This document shows positions 1-7,346 of a stretch of 23,046 nt of DNA, piece after piece. The stretch lies in NCBI GenBank assembly GCA_021796315.1, contig JAJYOH010000022.1, forward strand, positions 1-23,046. Direction: 5' to 3'. Every line of letters begins with the position of its first letter. Position 1 is the first letter of the stretch. The position numbers and the translations under genes are program-made. A model generated the notes under the pieces. The model was not told the DNA's origin. It ran no database searches and saw only the letters and a list, made by a program, of their open reading frames with translations. This DNA is from Chloroflexota bacterium (GTDB lineage Bacteria; Chloroflexota; Anaerolineae; Anaerolineales; Villigracilaceae).

Positions 1-2
1 TG

Positions 3-632
3 GCCCGCGATGCAAAAATAATCGTCGTGGCTTGCAATGCGGCCTCAGCAGCGGCGTTGCAATATTTGCGCGAGAAATTTCCCGATATTTCCTTTGTCGG
101 CATGGAGCCTGCTGTTAAACCAGCCGCGGAGAAAACAGAGACTGGCGTGGTCGGTGTGCTTGCGACGCCCGCCACCTTTCAAGGCGCGCTGTATGCGTCC
201 GTGGTGGAAAGATTCGCGGCAAATGTGGAGTTGTTGCAAAATACCTGCGTGGGCTTGGTACAGCAAGTTGAGAAGGGCGATCTCGATGGAACGGAAACGT
301 GTCGTATTTTGGAAGATGCGTTGAATCCAATGTTGACAAAAAATATCGATACGGTTGTTTTGGGATGCACACATTATCCGTTTGTGATTCCGCTCATCGA
401 GCGGATCGTGGGGGACAAGGTGCGGGTGATCGACCCGGCCCCTTCGGTGGCGCGCCAAGCCAAACGTCTGCTTGAAGCGGGCGGGATCAAGAATCCTGGC
501 GGGGCGCGTGGTGATGTCAGCTTCTTTACGTCCGGCCCAGTCGATGCGATGCAGGGACTATTGCCGAAGCTGTTGGGTGAAACAGGAAGCGTCAAATCGG
601 TAACATGGCTGGACGATCACACGGTTCGATAA
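3..632 (+). CDS. murI: Glutamate racemase, C-terminal part (5' end outside window)
   Basis: Glutamate racemase interconverts L- and D-glutamate in the cytoplasm for peptidoglycan synthesis. The reading frame is open from the left edge, so the N-terminal third, including the first Asp-Ser motif, is missing; 209 residues are visible. Both catalytic cysteines can be seen: the first in VVACNAAS (visible residue 11) and the second in GCTHYP (residue 122). The segment VGMEPAVKPA is also typical of the family. The residue after Cys-Asn, usually Thr (CNTAS), is Ala here. An internal GTG at 27 is an in-frame valine codon, not a start. The stop codon (630-632) touches the palindromic repeat that follows. 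The family call is secure; the left boundary is simply the window edge. Confidence 0.93.
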   Translation, partial: ARDAKIIVVACNAASAAALQYLREKFPDISFVGMEPAVKPAAEKTETGVVGVLATPATFQGALYASVVERFAANVELLQNTCVGLVQQVEKGDLDGTETCRILEDALNPMLTKNIDTVVLGCTHYPFVIPLIERIVGDKVRVIDPAPSVARQAKRLLEAGGIKNPGGARGDVSFFTSGPVDAMQGLLPKLLGETGSVKSVTWLDDHTVR

Positions 633-774
633 CGTCGCTGCGAGGGGGTTCTTCCCGAAGCAGTCTCATAATTTCGATCAAGAGATTGCTTCGCTCACCT
701 GCACTGCACCACACCTGCCCTGGCGGGCGGTGCCAGGGAACGCAGTGCGGTGCATGTGTCGCTCGCAACGACAT
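632..774. repeat. Dispersed nested palindromic repeat, copy A (with internal insert)
   Basis: The outer arms are ACGTCGCTGCGAG (632-644) and CTCGCAACGACAT (762-774), inverted copies with two mismatches. Inside them are CCGAAGCAGTCTC and GAGATTGCTTCG, a second inverted pair. A related element lies at 20640-20730 in the same orientation. Copy A carries about 60 extra bases (roughly 696-760) forming a separate hairpin: GCACTGC (701-707) with GCAGTGC (742-748), and CCCTGGC (718-724) with GCCAGGG (732-738). The element fills almost all of the space between murI and the convergent phosphatase gene. There is no coding capacity, so it looks like a small non-autonomous palindromic element. Read on the minus strand there is no T-tract after the hairpin, so it is not an obvious terminator. 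Confidence 0.8.
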
Positions 775-777
775 ACT

Positions 778-2202
778 CTATTCATCGGAACTGACTGATC
801 TCGTCAGCCATTCCTTGTCCTTGTAATTGACCGTGTATTTTACGTGCGGCTTTTTGCCTCCATCGAAATCAACGTCCACAACCCCGTAGTTGATGTGGGC
901 GATGGAGAATTTTACTTTGGCATCCTTGATGGCCGCGCTGGATGTTTCAACAATCAACAATTTTGCCAGCCAGTTGATATCCTGTTTGAAGGGCGTGGCG
1001 CAGAATTCCCAAAGCGGAATCGATTTGCCGTTGGGCCCATTTAATTCCGCCGAGATCGCGTGCGCTTCGTGTAAATCTCCGGCGAGGATGTAAACATCTT
1101 CGATGCCGCGTTCGGCGAGATAAAACAATAACCGGTCACGCTCGGCTTTGAAACCTGACCAGCGATCATTGGCAACGTCGCCGAACATCTCAAAAAGAAA
1201 AGCCGACGATGAAACGATGAACTTCACCGGGTAATCATCTTTCACGTCATCCAGCCACTGGAATAATACGCGCCACTGCGCTTCACCGAGCACGATCTGC
1301 GTCTCTTTATTGTAGACGCGCATGGTGCGTGTATCCATTACGAAAAAAGCCGCCGCACCATAATAAAAAGTATAGGCAAGCGATCCTGCATCTTCTTCCA
1401 TCAAATTGAAATCGCCGCTTTCTTTTTCGCGCTCCATTGGCAGCAGCATTTTCGGCGCGTGGACTCCCTGATGCTCCCAATAAGCCTCGAGAGCGGCGCG
1501 GATGCGTTGGCGGGGAATGCGGCGCTCCTCGATGGGGCGTCCGCCAAGCCATCGGATGAGGCGTGTGTACCATGGCACGAAGGCCATGTTGCGCGCCTTG
1601 TTATCCCAATGCCAGTCGTTGTCAACTTCATGATCGTCGAGCGTCATGAAGACTGGAATCTTCGTCAGCATTTCGCGCATATCGGGATCAGACCAAACAT
1701 AAGTATAAACAGCGCGGTAATCTTCGCGTGTGACTGCCACCTTGCCGATGCCGTTGTGTTTCCATTCGTCGGCGTAGATTTGATCGCCGAGCATCAAGAG
1801 AAAGGCCAGGTCTTTTTGGCGGTCGATAATATGGCGAAAAGCCTCGCCTGAATTTTCACCATCAGGCTTGAAGCACGATCCGAATGCGAAACAGAATGAA
1901 CGTATTTGTCCGGGCCTGGGAAAAGTCTTGAAAGACTTGAATTCTTTTTTTGCCGGTTTCTTGTTATTCAGCGACAGGGCGAAATAATAAATTGTTTCTG
2001 GTTTGAGTCTTTTGATCGACACGATGCCTGCGTAGGCGTCGGATGCGCGCAATTCGCTTTGCCCCACCAGCCCTGCATCGTTCAAAGTAGGCGATGTTGC
2101 CAGCCATGCGTACAATGTACATTTCGAATCTGCGCGCGCCCATAAATTTACGCTGTTGTGCGAAAGTCCGCCGATCAGCGGCCCTAAAATCATTTTTTCC
2201 AT
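778..2202 (-). CDS. PhoD-like metallophosphatase
   Basis: A 474-residue protein of the PhoD-like alkaline phosphatase/phosphodiesterase family. An N-terminal beta-sandwich part (about 1-95) precedes the metallophosphatase core. Visible motifs are FGSC (107-110), LGDQIYADEW (138-147), DDHEVDNDW (189-197), VMDTRTMR (288-295), SSSAFLF (331-337) and AGDLHEAHA (374-382). These Asp, His and Asn residues are the expected metal ligands. Many PhoD enzymes are Tat-exported, but no Tat or Sec signal is visible at this N-terminus, so a cytoplasmic location is inferred. The ATG lies one base after the TGA of the preceding gene, with a GAGG upstream, so the two are probably translationally coupled. An alternative ATG is three codons in. 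The natural substrate cannot be told. Confidence 0.9.
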   Translation of the reverse strand: MEKMILGPLIGGLSHNSVNLWARADSKCTLYAWLATSPTLNDAGLVGQSELRASDAYAGIVSIKRLKPETIYYFALSLNNKKPAKKEFKSFKTFPRPGQIRSFCFAFGSCFKPDGENSGEAFRHIIDRQKDLAFLLMLGDQIYADEWKHNGIGKVAVTREDYRAVYTYVWSDPDMREMLTKIPVFMTLDDHEVDNDWHWDNKARNMAFVPWYTRLIRWLGGRPIEERRIPRQRIRAALEAYWEHQGVHAPKMLLPMEREKESGDFNLMEEDAGSLAYTFYYGAAAFFVMDTRTMRVYNKETQIVLGEAQWRVLFQWLDDVKDDYPVKFIVSSSAFLFEMFGDVANDRWSGFKAERDRLLFYLAERGIEDVYILAGDLHEAHAISAELNGPNGKSIPLWEFCATPFKQDINWLAKLLIVETSSAAIKDAKVKFSIAHINYGVVDVDFDGGKKPHVKYTVNYKDKEWLTRSVSSDE

Positions 2203-2203
2203 T

Positions 2204-3292
2204 TCATGCCTCGATGTTGGTTTTTATGTGGACGCCCATCCGCTCCATGTCTTTGAAGAGACAATCCGGCTCGGCCAGATGTCCCATCATGTGCAGGCCG
2301 GGACGCCGCACCCGATTATATTGCATTAAGAACGCGACAACAGGGATGGCGGTGAACTCGTATCCATCTTCGTGCTCGCTTCTCACGCGGACCTCGACCG
2401 GTTTGCCGTTTAATTTGCCTTTAGCCTCGACTGCCAGCGCCACGCGATAAGGCGGCTTCGGAAGTTTGGTCATGATCCACCACATGAGTTTGCCCATTGG
2501 CTTGAGTCCACGTTTGGGCGCGATTTTCAGTCCGAGCAGAACCAGCATCGTGAGAGAATCCGCCAGCCAGCCTCCGCCTGCCATGTAAAAGCCGACATTT
2601 TTCAAGGACGGGTACAGTTTTGGCAGGCCGCGCAATTCTTCAAAAAACATGGAATAACAATCGCGTTTGCCAATCTCTTCACCGAAATCGAATTTGCACA
2701 TGTCGTAGGATGTCGATTTTTTCCACGCGCCATTTTTGTAGATTTGTGTCTGGTAATCAATGAAGCTTTCCATCAATTCGTCCACGGCGTCAGTGTAAGG
2801 CATGGACGTGCCAATGTTTAAATATCCAGCTATGCGTGCGGATTCAATCGAATCCATTTTTGATGCGGCATAACGAATCAAAGCGGCGGGCAGGCCGGGG
2901 TGAAATCCGGCTTCGGTGGTGAAACATAAATTTTTATCTTGAATTTCTTTGGCAAGTGAGTTCAGGATTTTTATTTTTTCTGACGAGAATTGCACGTCGA
3001 GATAATCCACGCCTGCATCAAGTGCGGTACGGACAACCGTCAGCGTGTGATGAGTCGCCGGCGCGGCGACCAGCAAAAAGTCCACGCCCTGAAGCGCATT
3101 TTTCAGGCTGGCCGAATCTGCCGCGTCAACTTGCCGGGCCGCGGCGCGCGAGTCGTGAAATTCATCTGCAAGCGCCTGTGCTTTATCGAGATGCCGTCCG
3201 GCGATGATGATTTGATGATCCGTTCGCGCGAGCAGGTGTTTGACAAGAAGCCTGCCGGTGTAGCCGTAGCCGCCCAGAATCAAAATGTTCAC
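2204..3292 (-). CDS. Saccharopine dehydrogenase-like NAD(P)-binding protein
   Basis: A 362-residue protein with an N-terminal Rossmann motif GGYGYTG (7-13) and a basic residue after the second strand (AGRH), suggesting NADP(H). Family segments VDFLLVAAPATHH, GVDYLDVQ and TEAGFHPGLPA are present. This is the saccharopine dehydrogenase/trans-acting enoyl reductase type (SCCPDH-like). Such proteins are often lipid-linked reductases, and the family name does not mean lysine metabolism here. The start is GTG at 3290-3292, preceded by AAAGGAGGG five bases upstream; this ribosome-binding site lies in the last codons of the upstream membrane gene. It sits between an ICMT-like methyltransferase and a phosphatase in a tight three-gene unit. 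The substrate is unknown. Confidence 0.85.
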   Translation of the reverse strand: MNILILGGYGYTGRLLVKHLLARTDHQIIIAGRHLDKAQALADEFHDSRAAARQVDAADSASLKNALQGVDFLLVAAPATHHTLTVVRTALDAGVDYLDVQFSSEKIKILNSLAKEIQDKNLCFTTEAGFHPGLPAALIRYAASKMDSIESARIAGYLNIGTSMPYTDAVDELMESFIDYQTQIYKNGAWKKSTSYDMCKFDFGEEIGKRDCYSMFFEELRGLPKLYPSLKNVGFYMAGGGWLADSLTMLVLLGLKIAPKRGLKPMGKLMWWIMTKLPKPPYRVALAVEAKGKLNGKPVEVRVRSEHEDGYEFTAIPVVAFLMQYNRVRRPGLHMMGHLAEPDCLFKDMERMGVHIKTNIEA

Positions 3293-3293
3293 G

Positions 3294-4064
3294 TTACCCT
3301 CCTTTAATTAGAAAACGAAAGAACTTGCCGAGATCTTTTGGCTTTGGGAAAAACGCCGGGACGCGTTTACGATAGTCTGCATAATTGGGAAAGCGTTCGA
3401 GCAATTCCTTTTCTTCAACCAGGCGAATCCAACCGGTCATGCCGAGCGGCATCAATAGCGCGATGATGAACGAATACCAGTTGGCGTTAAGCAGACCAAG
3501 CCCGATGCCGATGCGCAAGATGCCCGCGTAAGTTGGATGACGAAGAACGCTGTAAATATTGGAATCCACGAGACGGCCTTCTTCGGGATAATAGACATAG
3601 AGCAATGCGAGGTTGTCCGCGCCGAAGGCCATGATGCCGCGAAACCATAATCCCACGCCGACGATGATGGAAACCCAGCCCAATGCGACGAGAATATTTT
3701 CCCACCATAAACCGCTTGGAATTTCCGGGCCGGGCATGTATCCGTTATGAAAAACGGACGCGAGAATAATTCCGAGACCGGGGATGACAAAATGAGCGAA
3801 GGCGTTTCGATAGGCAAGCTCGCCATATTTTTGCTGGTATCTTTTTTTCTGAGAGAAGAATTGAGACATAACGAAAAATCCGAGCGCCATGACGATGATC
3901 TCATTTTCCAGCGCCCATGCCGGGAAGATGTGATCCATCAAAATGAAGAACAACGTTACCAGCGCGATCATCCCCAGCATTGCCAGTCCAGCGCGCGCTT
4001 CACCGCCGCGCGTTTGCAGATCGGGAACGTGCTTGCGAAGTTGATCCATGCCTTTGAAGTCCAT
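3294..4064 (-). CDS. Isoprenylcysteine carboxyl methyltransferase / NnrU-like membrane protein
   Basis: A 256-residue integral membrane protein of the ICMT/PEMT/NnrU group. Hydrophobic segments are at about 27-46, 55-70, 90-108, 122-142 and 187-212. The conserved C-terminal signature is clear: RHPTYAG (175-181) and EEKELLERFPNYADYRKRVP (217-236), which in the family form the S-adenosylmethionine and substrate site. The frame stays open upstream to 4196, but ATG 4064 is chosen because GGGAG lies six bases upstream and a candidate promoter (4080-4108) falls inside the longer version. It is the first gene of a three-gene unit with the saccharopine-dehydrogenase-like and PhoD-like genes. A role in methylating lipid or prenyl substrates is inferred. 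Confidence 0.85.
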   Translation of the reverse strand: MDFKGMDQLRKHVPDLQTRGGEARAGLAMLGMIALVTLFFILMDHIFPAWALENEIIVMALGFFVMSQFFSQKKRYQQKYGELAYRNAFAHFVIPGLGIILASVFHNGYMPGPEIPSGLWWENILVALGWVSIIVGVGLWFRGIMAFGADNLALLYVYYPEEGRLVDSNIYSVLRHPTYAGILRIGIGLGLLNANWYSFIIALLMPLGMTGWIRLVEEKELLERFPNYADYRKRVPAFFPKPKDLGKFFRFLIKGG

Positions 4065-4079
4065 ATTACACTCCCGTTG

Positions 4080-4108
4080 TGAATATATTTCCATGATGGC
4101 GAAGTCAA
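4080..4108 (-). promoter_or_regulatory. Candidate promoter of the ICMT-like gene
   Basis: On the minus strand TTGACT (4103-4108) precedes TATTCA (4080-4085) with a 17-base spacer; TATATT (4082-4087) is an alternative -10 with a 15-base spacer. Transcription would start close to the GGGAG ribosome-binding site of the 4064 start. This supports that start over the longer open frame. Confidence 0.45.
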
Positions 4109-4173
4109 GTGTGGGGTGTAAGATATTTTGCGGATCTACGAGCGAGTTGCTTGCGTTACCTGTTGATGAGAGG

Positions 4174-4205
4174 GTTAGACAAAACCGATTTGACAAAATT
4201 GGTTT
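4174..4205 (-). terminator. Weak hairpin downstream of the zinc-ribbon gene
   Basis: AAACCGATTT (4182-4191) pairs with AAATTGGTTT (4196-4205) around the loop GACA, giving ten pairs including one G-U. Read on the minus strand the hairpin is followed by a short T-rich stretch (TTTTGTCT). It lies about 67 bases after the zinc-ribbon stop codon. The stem is AT-rich and the T-run broken, so termination would be weak at best. Confidence 0.25.
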
Positions 4206-4271
4206 GAGTGTAGTTTGCCCTTATTTAGCGATACAATTCCCCTCACATGAGTTAGATATGTATTGGGATGC

Positions 4272-4547
4272 TTAAAAGCTTCGGCAAATATGGAAGGAAT
4301 TGTATACTTCTCCACTTCCTCCGCATTTTGAACAAGATACTGTTTTTTCAAGTCTACGTCCACACTCGCTGCAATAACCGTCAGACTCTGTTACATTACC
4401 AGACCCATAGCATGCAGGGCATGAGGAATATAAGTCTGTCCCACATTTTGAGCAGAATCTGTTGCTATTAAAGTTGTTGCCATAACGTGGAATTCGATAA
4501 TTAATAGTTGGAATATTTATTCGGTTACTACATTTCCAGCAAATCAC
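4272..4547 (-). CDS. Small multi-CXXC zinc-ribbon protein
   Basis: A 91-residue protein with five CXXC motifs: C3/C6, C32/C35, C43/C46, C59/C62 and C72/C75, plus a lone C88. CPACYGSG (43-50) and CSKCGGSG (72-79) resemble the CXXCXGXG repeats of the DnaJ zinc centre, while CSKCG and CSECG look like zinc-ribbon knuckles. Two or three zinc sites are likely. There is no J domain and no transmembrane segment. The start is GTG (4545-4547) with AAAGGAGG five bases upstream, a strong site that supports a real gene. The gene lies in an AT-rich islet with its own candidate promoter, unlike the coupled genes around it. It is not recognised as a named family; binding nucleic acid or protein is only a guess. 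Confidence 0.72.
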   Translation of the reverse strand: MICWKCSNRINIPTINYRIPRYGNNFNSNRFCSKCGTDLYSSCPACYGSGNVTESDGYCSECGRRLEKTVSCSKCGGSGEVYNSFHICRSF

Positions 4548-4633
4548 TCGTGCCTCCTTTTTGAAAACTTTTGACGAATCAAAATAAGAAATATTAAGCC
4601 GTGCAAGATTGGAAAATCCATCTATTTGAAATT

Positions 4634-4662
4634 AGTATAGCAAAATACGTCCAATAAAACAA
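4634..4662 (-). promoter_or_regulatory. Candidate promoter of the zinc-ribbon gene
   Basis: On the minus strand TTGTTT (4657-4662) and TATACT (4634-4639) are separated by 17 bases, and the -10 is preceded by TGC, an extended -10 feature. The predicted transcript begins near 4627, about 80 bases before the GTG start. The 138-base gap 4548-4685 holds this and no other gene. Confidence 0.5.
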
Positions 4663-4685
4663 CGGCTTTGCAGTTAAAAATTTTT

Positions 4686-5306
4686 TCAATTCTGATCCGC
4701 GGATATAACTTCCAAATCCTTTGCCTTGATCTTCATTCCCTCGAAATTCTCAAAACTCAAATCCCGAAAGGCAAATCCACGAGATTCGCAAACATGTTCA
4801 AATAATGCGGCATAGCTTGCCGGAATCGCGGCATCCCAATTCAAGCCGAGCTTTTTTGCAATGGGTTTGAGCAAATCCATTTCACCTTCGATCTCGGCAA
4901 AGTCTCCGTACGGCAATTCGTCGAGCATAATATGTGCGCCGTCCAGCTCATAGGTCGTGCGATATTTTTCGTACATGAAGACGACTTCATATCCGAGCGC
5001 TTCGATGAATTGTTTGGCGGAATCAAAATTGTCGACAGCGAATTCGATCTCGCGTCGAATGACAGCCCCGTCTTTCATCGTCGAGCCGTCCTTATACGTC
5101 AGGCGGACTGCTTCATCCCGCCGCAGGCGAAGGATGCGTCTCTCGCGTTTGAATTTGCCCTGCGGCGTGTCGAAGCGCAGATTAACTTCGAATGTTCTTT
5201 TCTGAATCAACCGCGCCCCCAAACCGAGGAGGCGCGGTTCGATTTCCGCTAAACGGCGGACGTAAAATTTTACTTCGATTTCCTGTTCATGATTATCCGG
5301 GCTCAT
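4686..5306 (-). CDS. CYTH domain protein (class IV adenylate cyclase CyaB / triphosphatase-like)
   Basis: A 206-residue CYTH-fold protein. The signature ExExK is EIEVK (9-13), followed by charged tunnel strands ILRLRR (58-63), VRLTYK (67-72), REIEF (85-89), EKYRTTYEL (113-121) and a final acidic pair in FAEIEGE (136-142). Together these form the tunnel that binds triphosphates with divalent metal. Family members include class IV adenylate cyclases, thiamine triphosphatases and inorganic triphosphatases, and sequence alone does not decide between them. Its ATG follows the biotin carrier stop by four bases and has no good ribosome-binding site, so translation probably depends on coupling. It ends the long minus-strand run. 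Confidence 0.85.
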   Translation of the reverse strand: MSPDNHEQEIEVKFYVRRLAEIEPRLLGLGARLIQKRTFEVNLRFDTPQGKFKRERRILRLRRDEAVRLTYKDGSTMKDGAVIRREIEFAVDNFDSAKQFIEALGYEVVFMYEKYRTTYELDGAHIMLDELPYGDFAEIEGEMDLLKPIAKKLGLNWDAAIPASYAALFEHVCESRGFAFRDLSFENFEGMKIKAKDLEVISADQN

Positions 5307-5310
5307 TGAT

Positions 5311-5808
5311 TTACGCCACGCTAAGCATGGTTTGTTTGATTTCGACTGACTCGCCTGCCTTGACCTTGATGCGTTGGACGGTCCCGGCGCGCGGGGATTT
5401 CAGTTCGTTCTGCATCTTCATCGATTCGAGTATGGCCAGCACCTGGCCTTTTTCAACATGCTGGCCTTCTTCAACGGTCAGCGCTACGACCAGGCCGGGC
5501 ATCGGCGCTTTTAGGTGGAATTCGCCGGATGATTCAGCCTGGCCCCCGACTGCCGATTTGAGTCGACGTTCGCGTTCGTCCTCGACTTTGACCGGATACT
5601 GTTTTCCGAGCAGAAGCACCTGCCAATCTTCATCGCCTTCGTAAACGTAAGATTCGTAGGATTGTCCGTCGATCAACATCGAGTAAACAGGCTGGCCGCT
5701 GACCGATTCGAAATCCACTTCCATGACCTTGCCGTTGATGCTGACGTGTTTTTCGTCAACGACCTCGATGGTGTATTCCTTGTTTGCAACTGTGGTTATA
5801 TATTTCAT
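5311..5808 (-). CDS. Biotin carboxyl carrier protein of acyl-CoA carboxylase
   Basis: A 165-residue carrier protein. The C-terminal biotinyl domain (about 96-165) contains APMPG (101-105) and the biotinylation motif ESMKM, with the acceptor at Lys131. The N-terminal ~90 residues (several short beta strands such as YTIEVVDEK and YSMLIDGQSYE) resemble the linker/BT region usually found between biotin carboxylase and carrier domain in propionyl-CoA carboxylase alpha chains, so this looks like the split C-terminal half of such a chain. It carries carboxybiotin between the carboxylase encoded just upstream (stop 12 bases before this ATG) and the carboxyltransferase. The downstream CYTH gene follows after four bases. 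Confidence 0.92.
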   Translation of the reverse strand: MKYITTVANKEYTIEVVDEKHVSINGKVMEVDFESVSGQPVYSMLIDGQSYESYVYEGDEDWQVLLLGKQYPVKVEDERERRLKSAVGGQAESSGEFHLKAPMPGLVVALTVEEGQHVEKGQVLAILESMKMQNELKSPRAGTVQRIKVKAGESVEIKQTMLSVA

Positions 5809-5820
5809 CTTTTATCGGCC

Positions 5821-7332
5821 TTATCTGTGCATACGTTCCCAGCGACCGACCCATTTCCAGTTGCTGGTGTCGCGTTCGTTGCGCATCACGAATTGGGCGG
5901 AGCGTTGAGCCGCGTGATGCGCGGCCAGTGTTGCAAAGACTGCCGCAATTTCCGGGTGATGTGTATCTTCATCCTGCTCGATCTCAGGCATGGAAAAACG
6001 TTCCTCGACGAAACGCGTGTCATATTGCCCGGCCATGAAGCGGTGGCTGTCCATCATGGTTTGGTGGAAGGGGATGTTGGTTCGCACGCCAACGATGCGA
6101 TATTCCTCGAGCGCGCGGCGCATTCGTAAAATGGCCTGGCCGCGCGTCTCGCCCCACACGATCAGCTTGGCGATCATCGGGTCGTAAAAGGGTGTGATCG
6201 CAAAACCGGGATAAACGCCCGTGTCCACGCGGATGCCGGGGCCGGTCGGTAAAAGGCTGTGGGTGATGGTGCCGGTCGAAGGCATGAATCCGTTATACGG
6301 GTCCTCGGCATTGATGCGGCATTCGATCGCGTGTCCGCGCAATACAACGTCTTCCTGTTTGTAACTCAACTGGCGTCCACGTGCGATGCGGATCTGTTCG
6401 GCGACGATGTCAACGCCTGTGACCAGTTCTGTTACCGGATGTTCCACCTGCAGGCGGGTGTTCATTTCAAGGAAATAAAAATTGCTGTCTTTATCGACCA
6501 GGAATTCGATCGTGCCCGCGTTGACATAATCGACCGATTGTGCGGCCTTGACAGCAACTTCACCCATCTTGCGGCGAAGTTCCTCGCCGACAAATGGGGA
6601 GGGAGCTTCTTCAATTAATTTCTGATGGCGGCGCTGTATGGAGCAATCGCGTTCGCCAAGATAGATTGCGTTCCCGTGTGTATCGGCCAGGATTTGGATC
6701 TCGATATGGCGCGCACCTGATACTAATTTCTCGAGATACACGTTTCCGTCGCCGAACGCTGATTCCGCTTCGCGTCGTGCGGATGCAAGCAGGGCCGGCA
6801 TCTCTTCAATCGAGGAGACCTCGCGCATGCCTTTTCCGCCGCCGCCTGCACTGGCTTTGATCAGCAAGGGGAATCCAATTTTGGGAGCCAGCGCAAGGAG
6901 TTCTTCATTACGCATTGCACCCGTGCCCTCGGTGCCCGGCACAACCGGTACACCTGCGGCGGCGACTGTGTTGCGGGCTGTCATTTTGTCGCCCATGGCT
7001 GCGATGGCCGATGGTTTTGGACCAATGTAAGTAATGCCTGCATCGGCACAAGCCGCGGCGAATGCTTCACGCTCTGCCAAAAATCCATAACCCGGATGGA
7101 TGGCGTCCGCGCCGCACTTGCGGGCTATGTCAATGATTTTATCGGCACGCAGGTAGGATTCGCGTGATGGTGCAGGGCCGAGCAGAAAAGCTTCGTCTGC
7201 GTAGCGCACATGTAAAGCGCTGCGATCCGCCTCAGAATAAACTGCGACTGTTTCGATGCCCAGTTCTCTGCAGGCCCGCAAAATGCGGACGGCGATCTCG
7301 CCACGATTGGCAACCAGAATTTTCTTGAACAT
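5821..7332 (-). CDS. accC: Biotin carboxylase subunit of acyl-CoA carboxylase
   Basis: A 503-residue biotin carboxylase that charges carrier-bound biotin with bicarbonate using ATP. Domains in order are the N-terminal domain (ANRGEIAVR at 8-16, HPGYGFL at 79-85), the ATP-grasp domain with glycine-rich loop GGGGKGM (163-169), the segment ERDCSIQRRHQK (227-238), the catalytic stretch EMNTRLQVEH (289-298), and the C-terminal domain. It is about 50 residues longer than stand-alone AccC; the extra tail (after about 450) resembles the start of the linker of fused alpha chains. The start ATG has GGGAG five bases upstream and lies 14 bases after the carboxyltransferase stop. Confidence 0.95.
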   Translation of the reverse strand: MFKKILVANRGEIAVRILRACRELGIETVAVYSEADRSALHVRYADEAFLLGPAPSRESYLRADKIIDIARKCGADAIHPGYGFLAEREAFAAACADAGITYIGPKPSAIAAMGDKMTARNTVAAAGVPVVPGTEGTGAMRNEELLALAPKIGFPLLIKASAGGGGKGMREVSSIEEMPALLASARREAESAFGDGNVYLEKLVSGARHIEIQILADTHGNAIYLGERDCSIQRRHQKLIEEAPSPFVGEELRRKMGEVAVKAAQSVDYVNAGTIEFLVDKDSNFYFLEMNTRLQVEHPVTELVTGVDIVAEQIRIARGRQLSYKQEDVVLRGHAIECRINAEDPYNGFMPSTGTITHSLLPTGPGIRVDTGVYPGFAITPFYDPMIAKLIVWGETRGQAILRMRRALEEYRIVGVRTNIPFHQTMMDSHRFMAGQYDTRFVEERFSMPEIEQDEDTHHPEIAAVFATLAAHHAAQRSAQFVMRNERDTSNWKWVGRWERMHR

Positions 7333-7346
7333 AGTTGCTCCCTGGG

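Noticed and set aside
844..2450. Plus-strand open frames opposite the phosphatase and dehydrogenase genes
   Set aside because: They are short, lack recognisable motifs and mirror strongly supported minus-strand genes; treated as antisense shadows.
4065..4196. N-terminal extension of the ICMT-like protein to an ATG at 4196
   Set aside because: The extra 44 residues contain no family similarity, overlap a candidate promoter, and the ATG at 4064 has a well-placed GGGAG.
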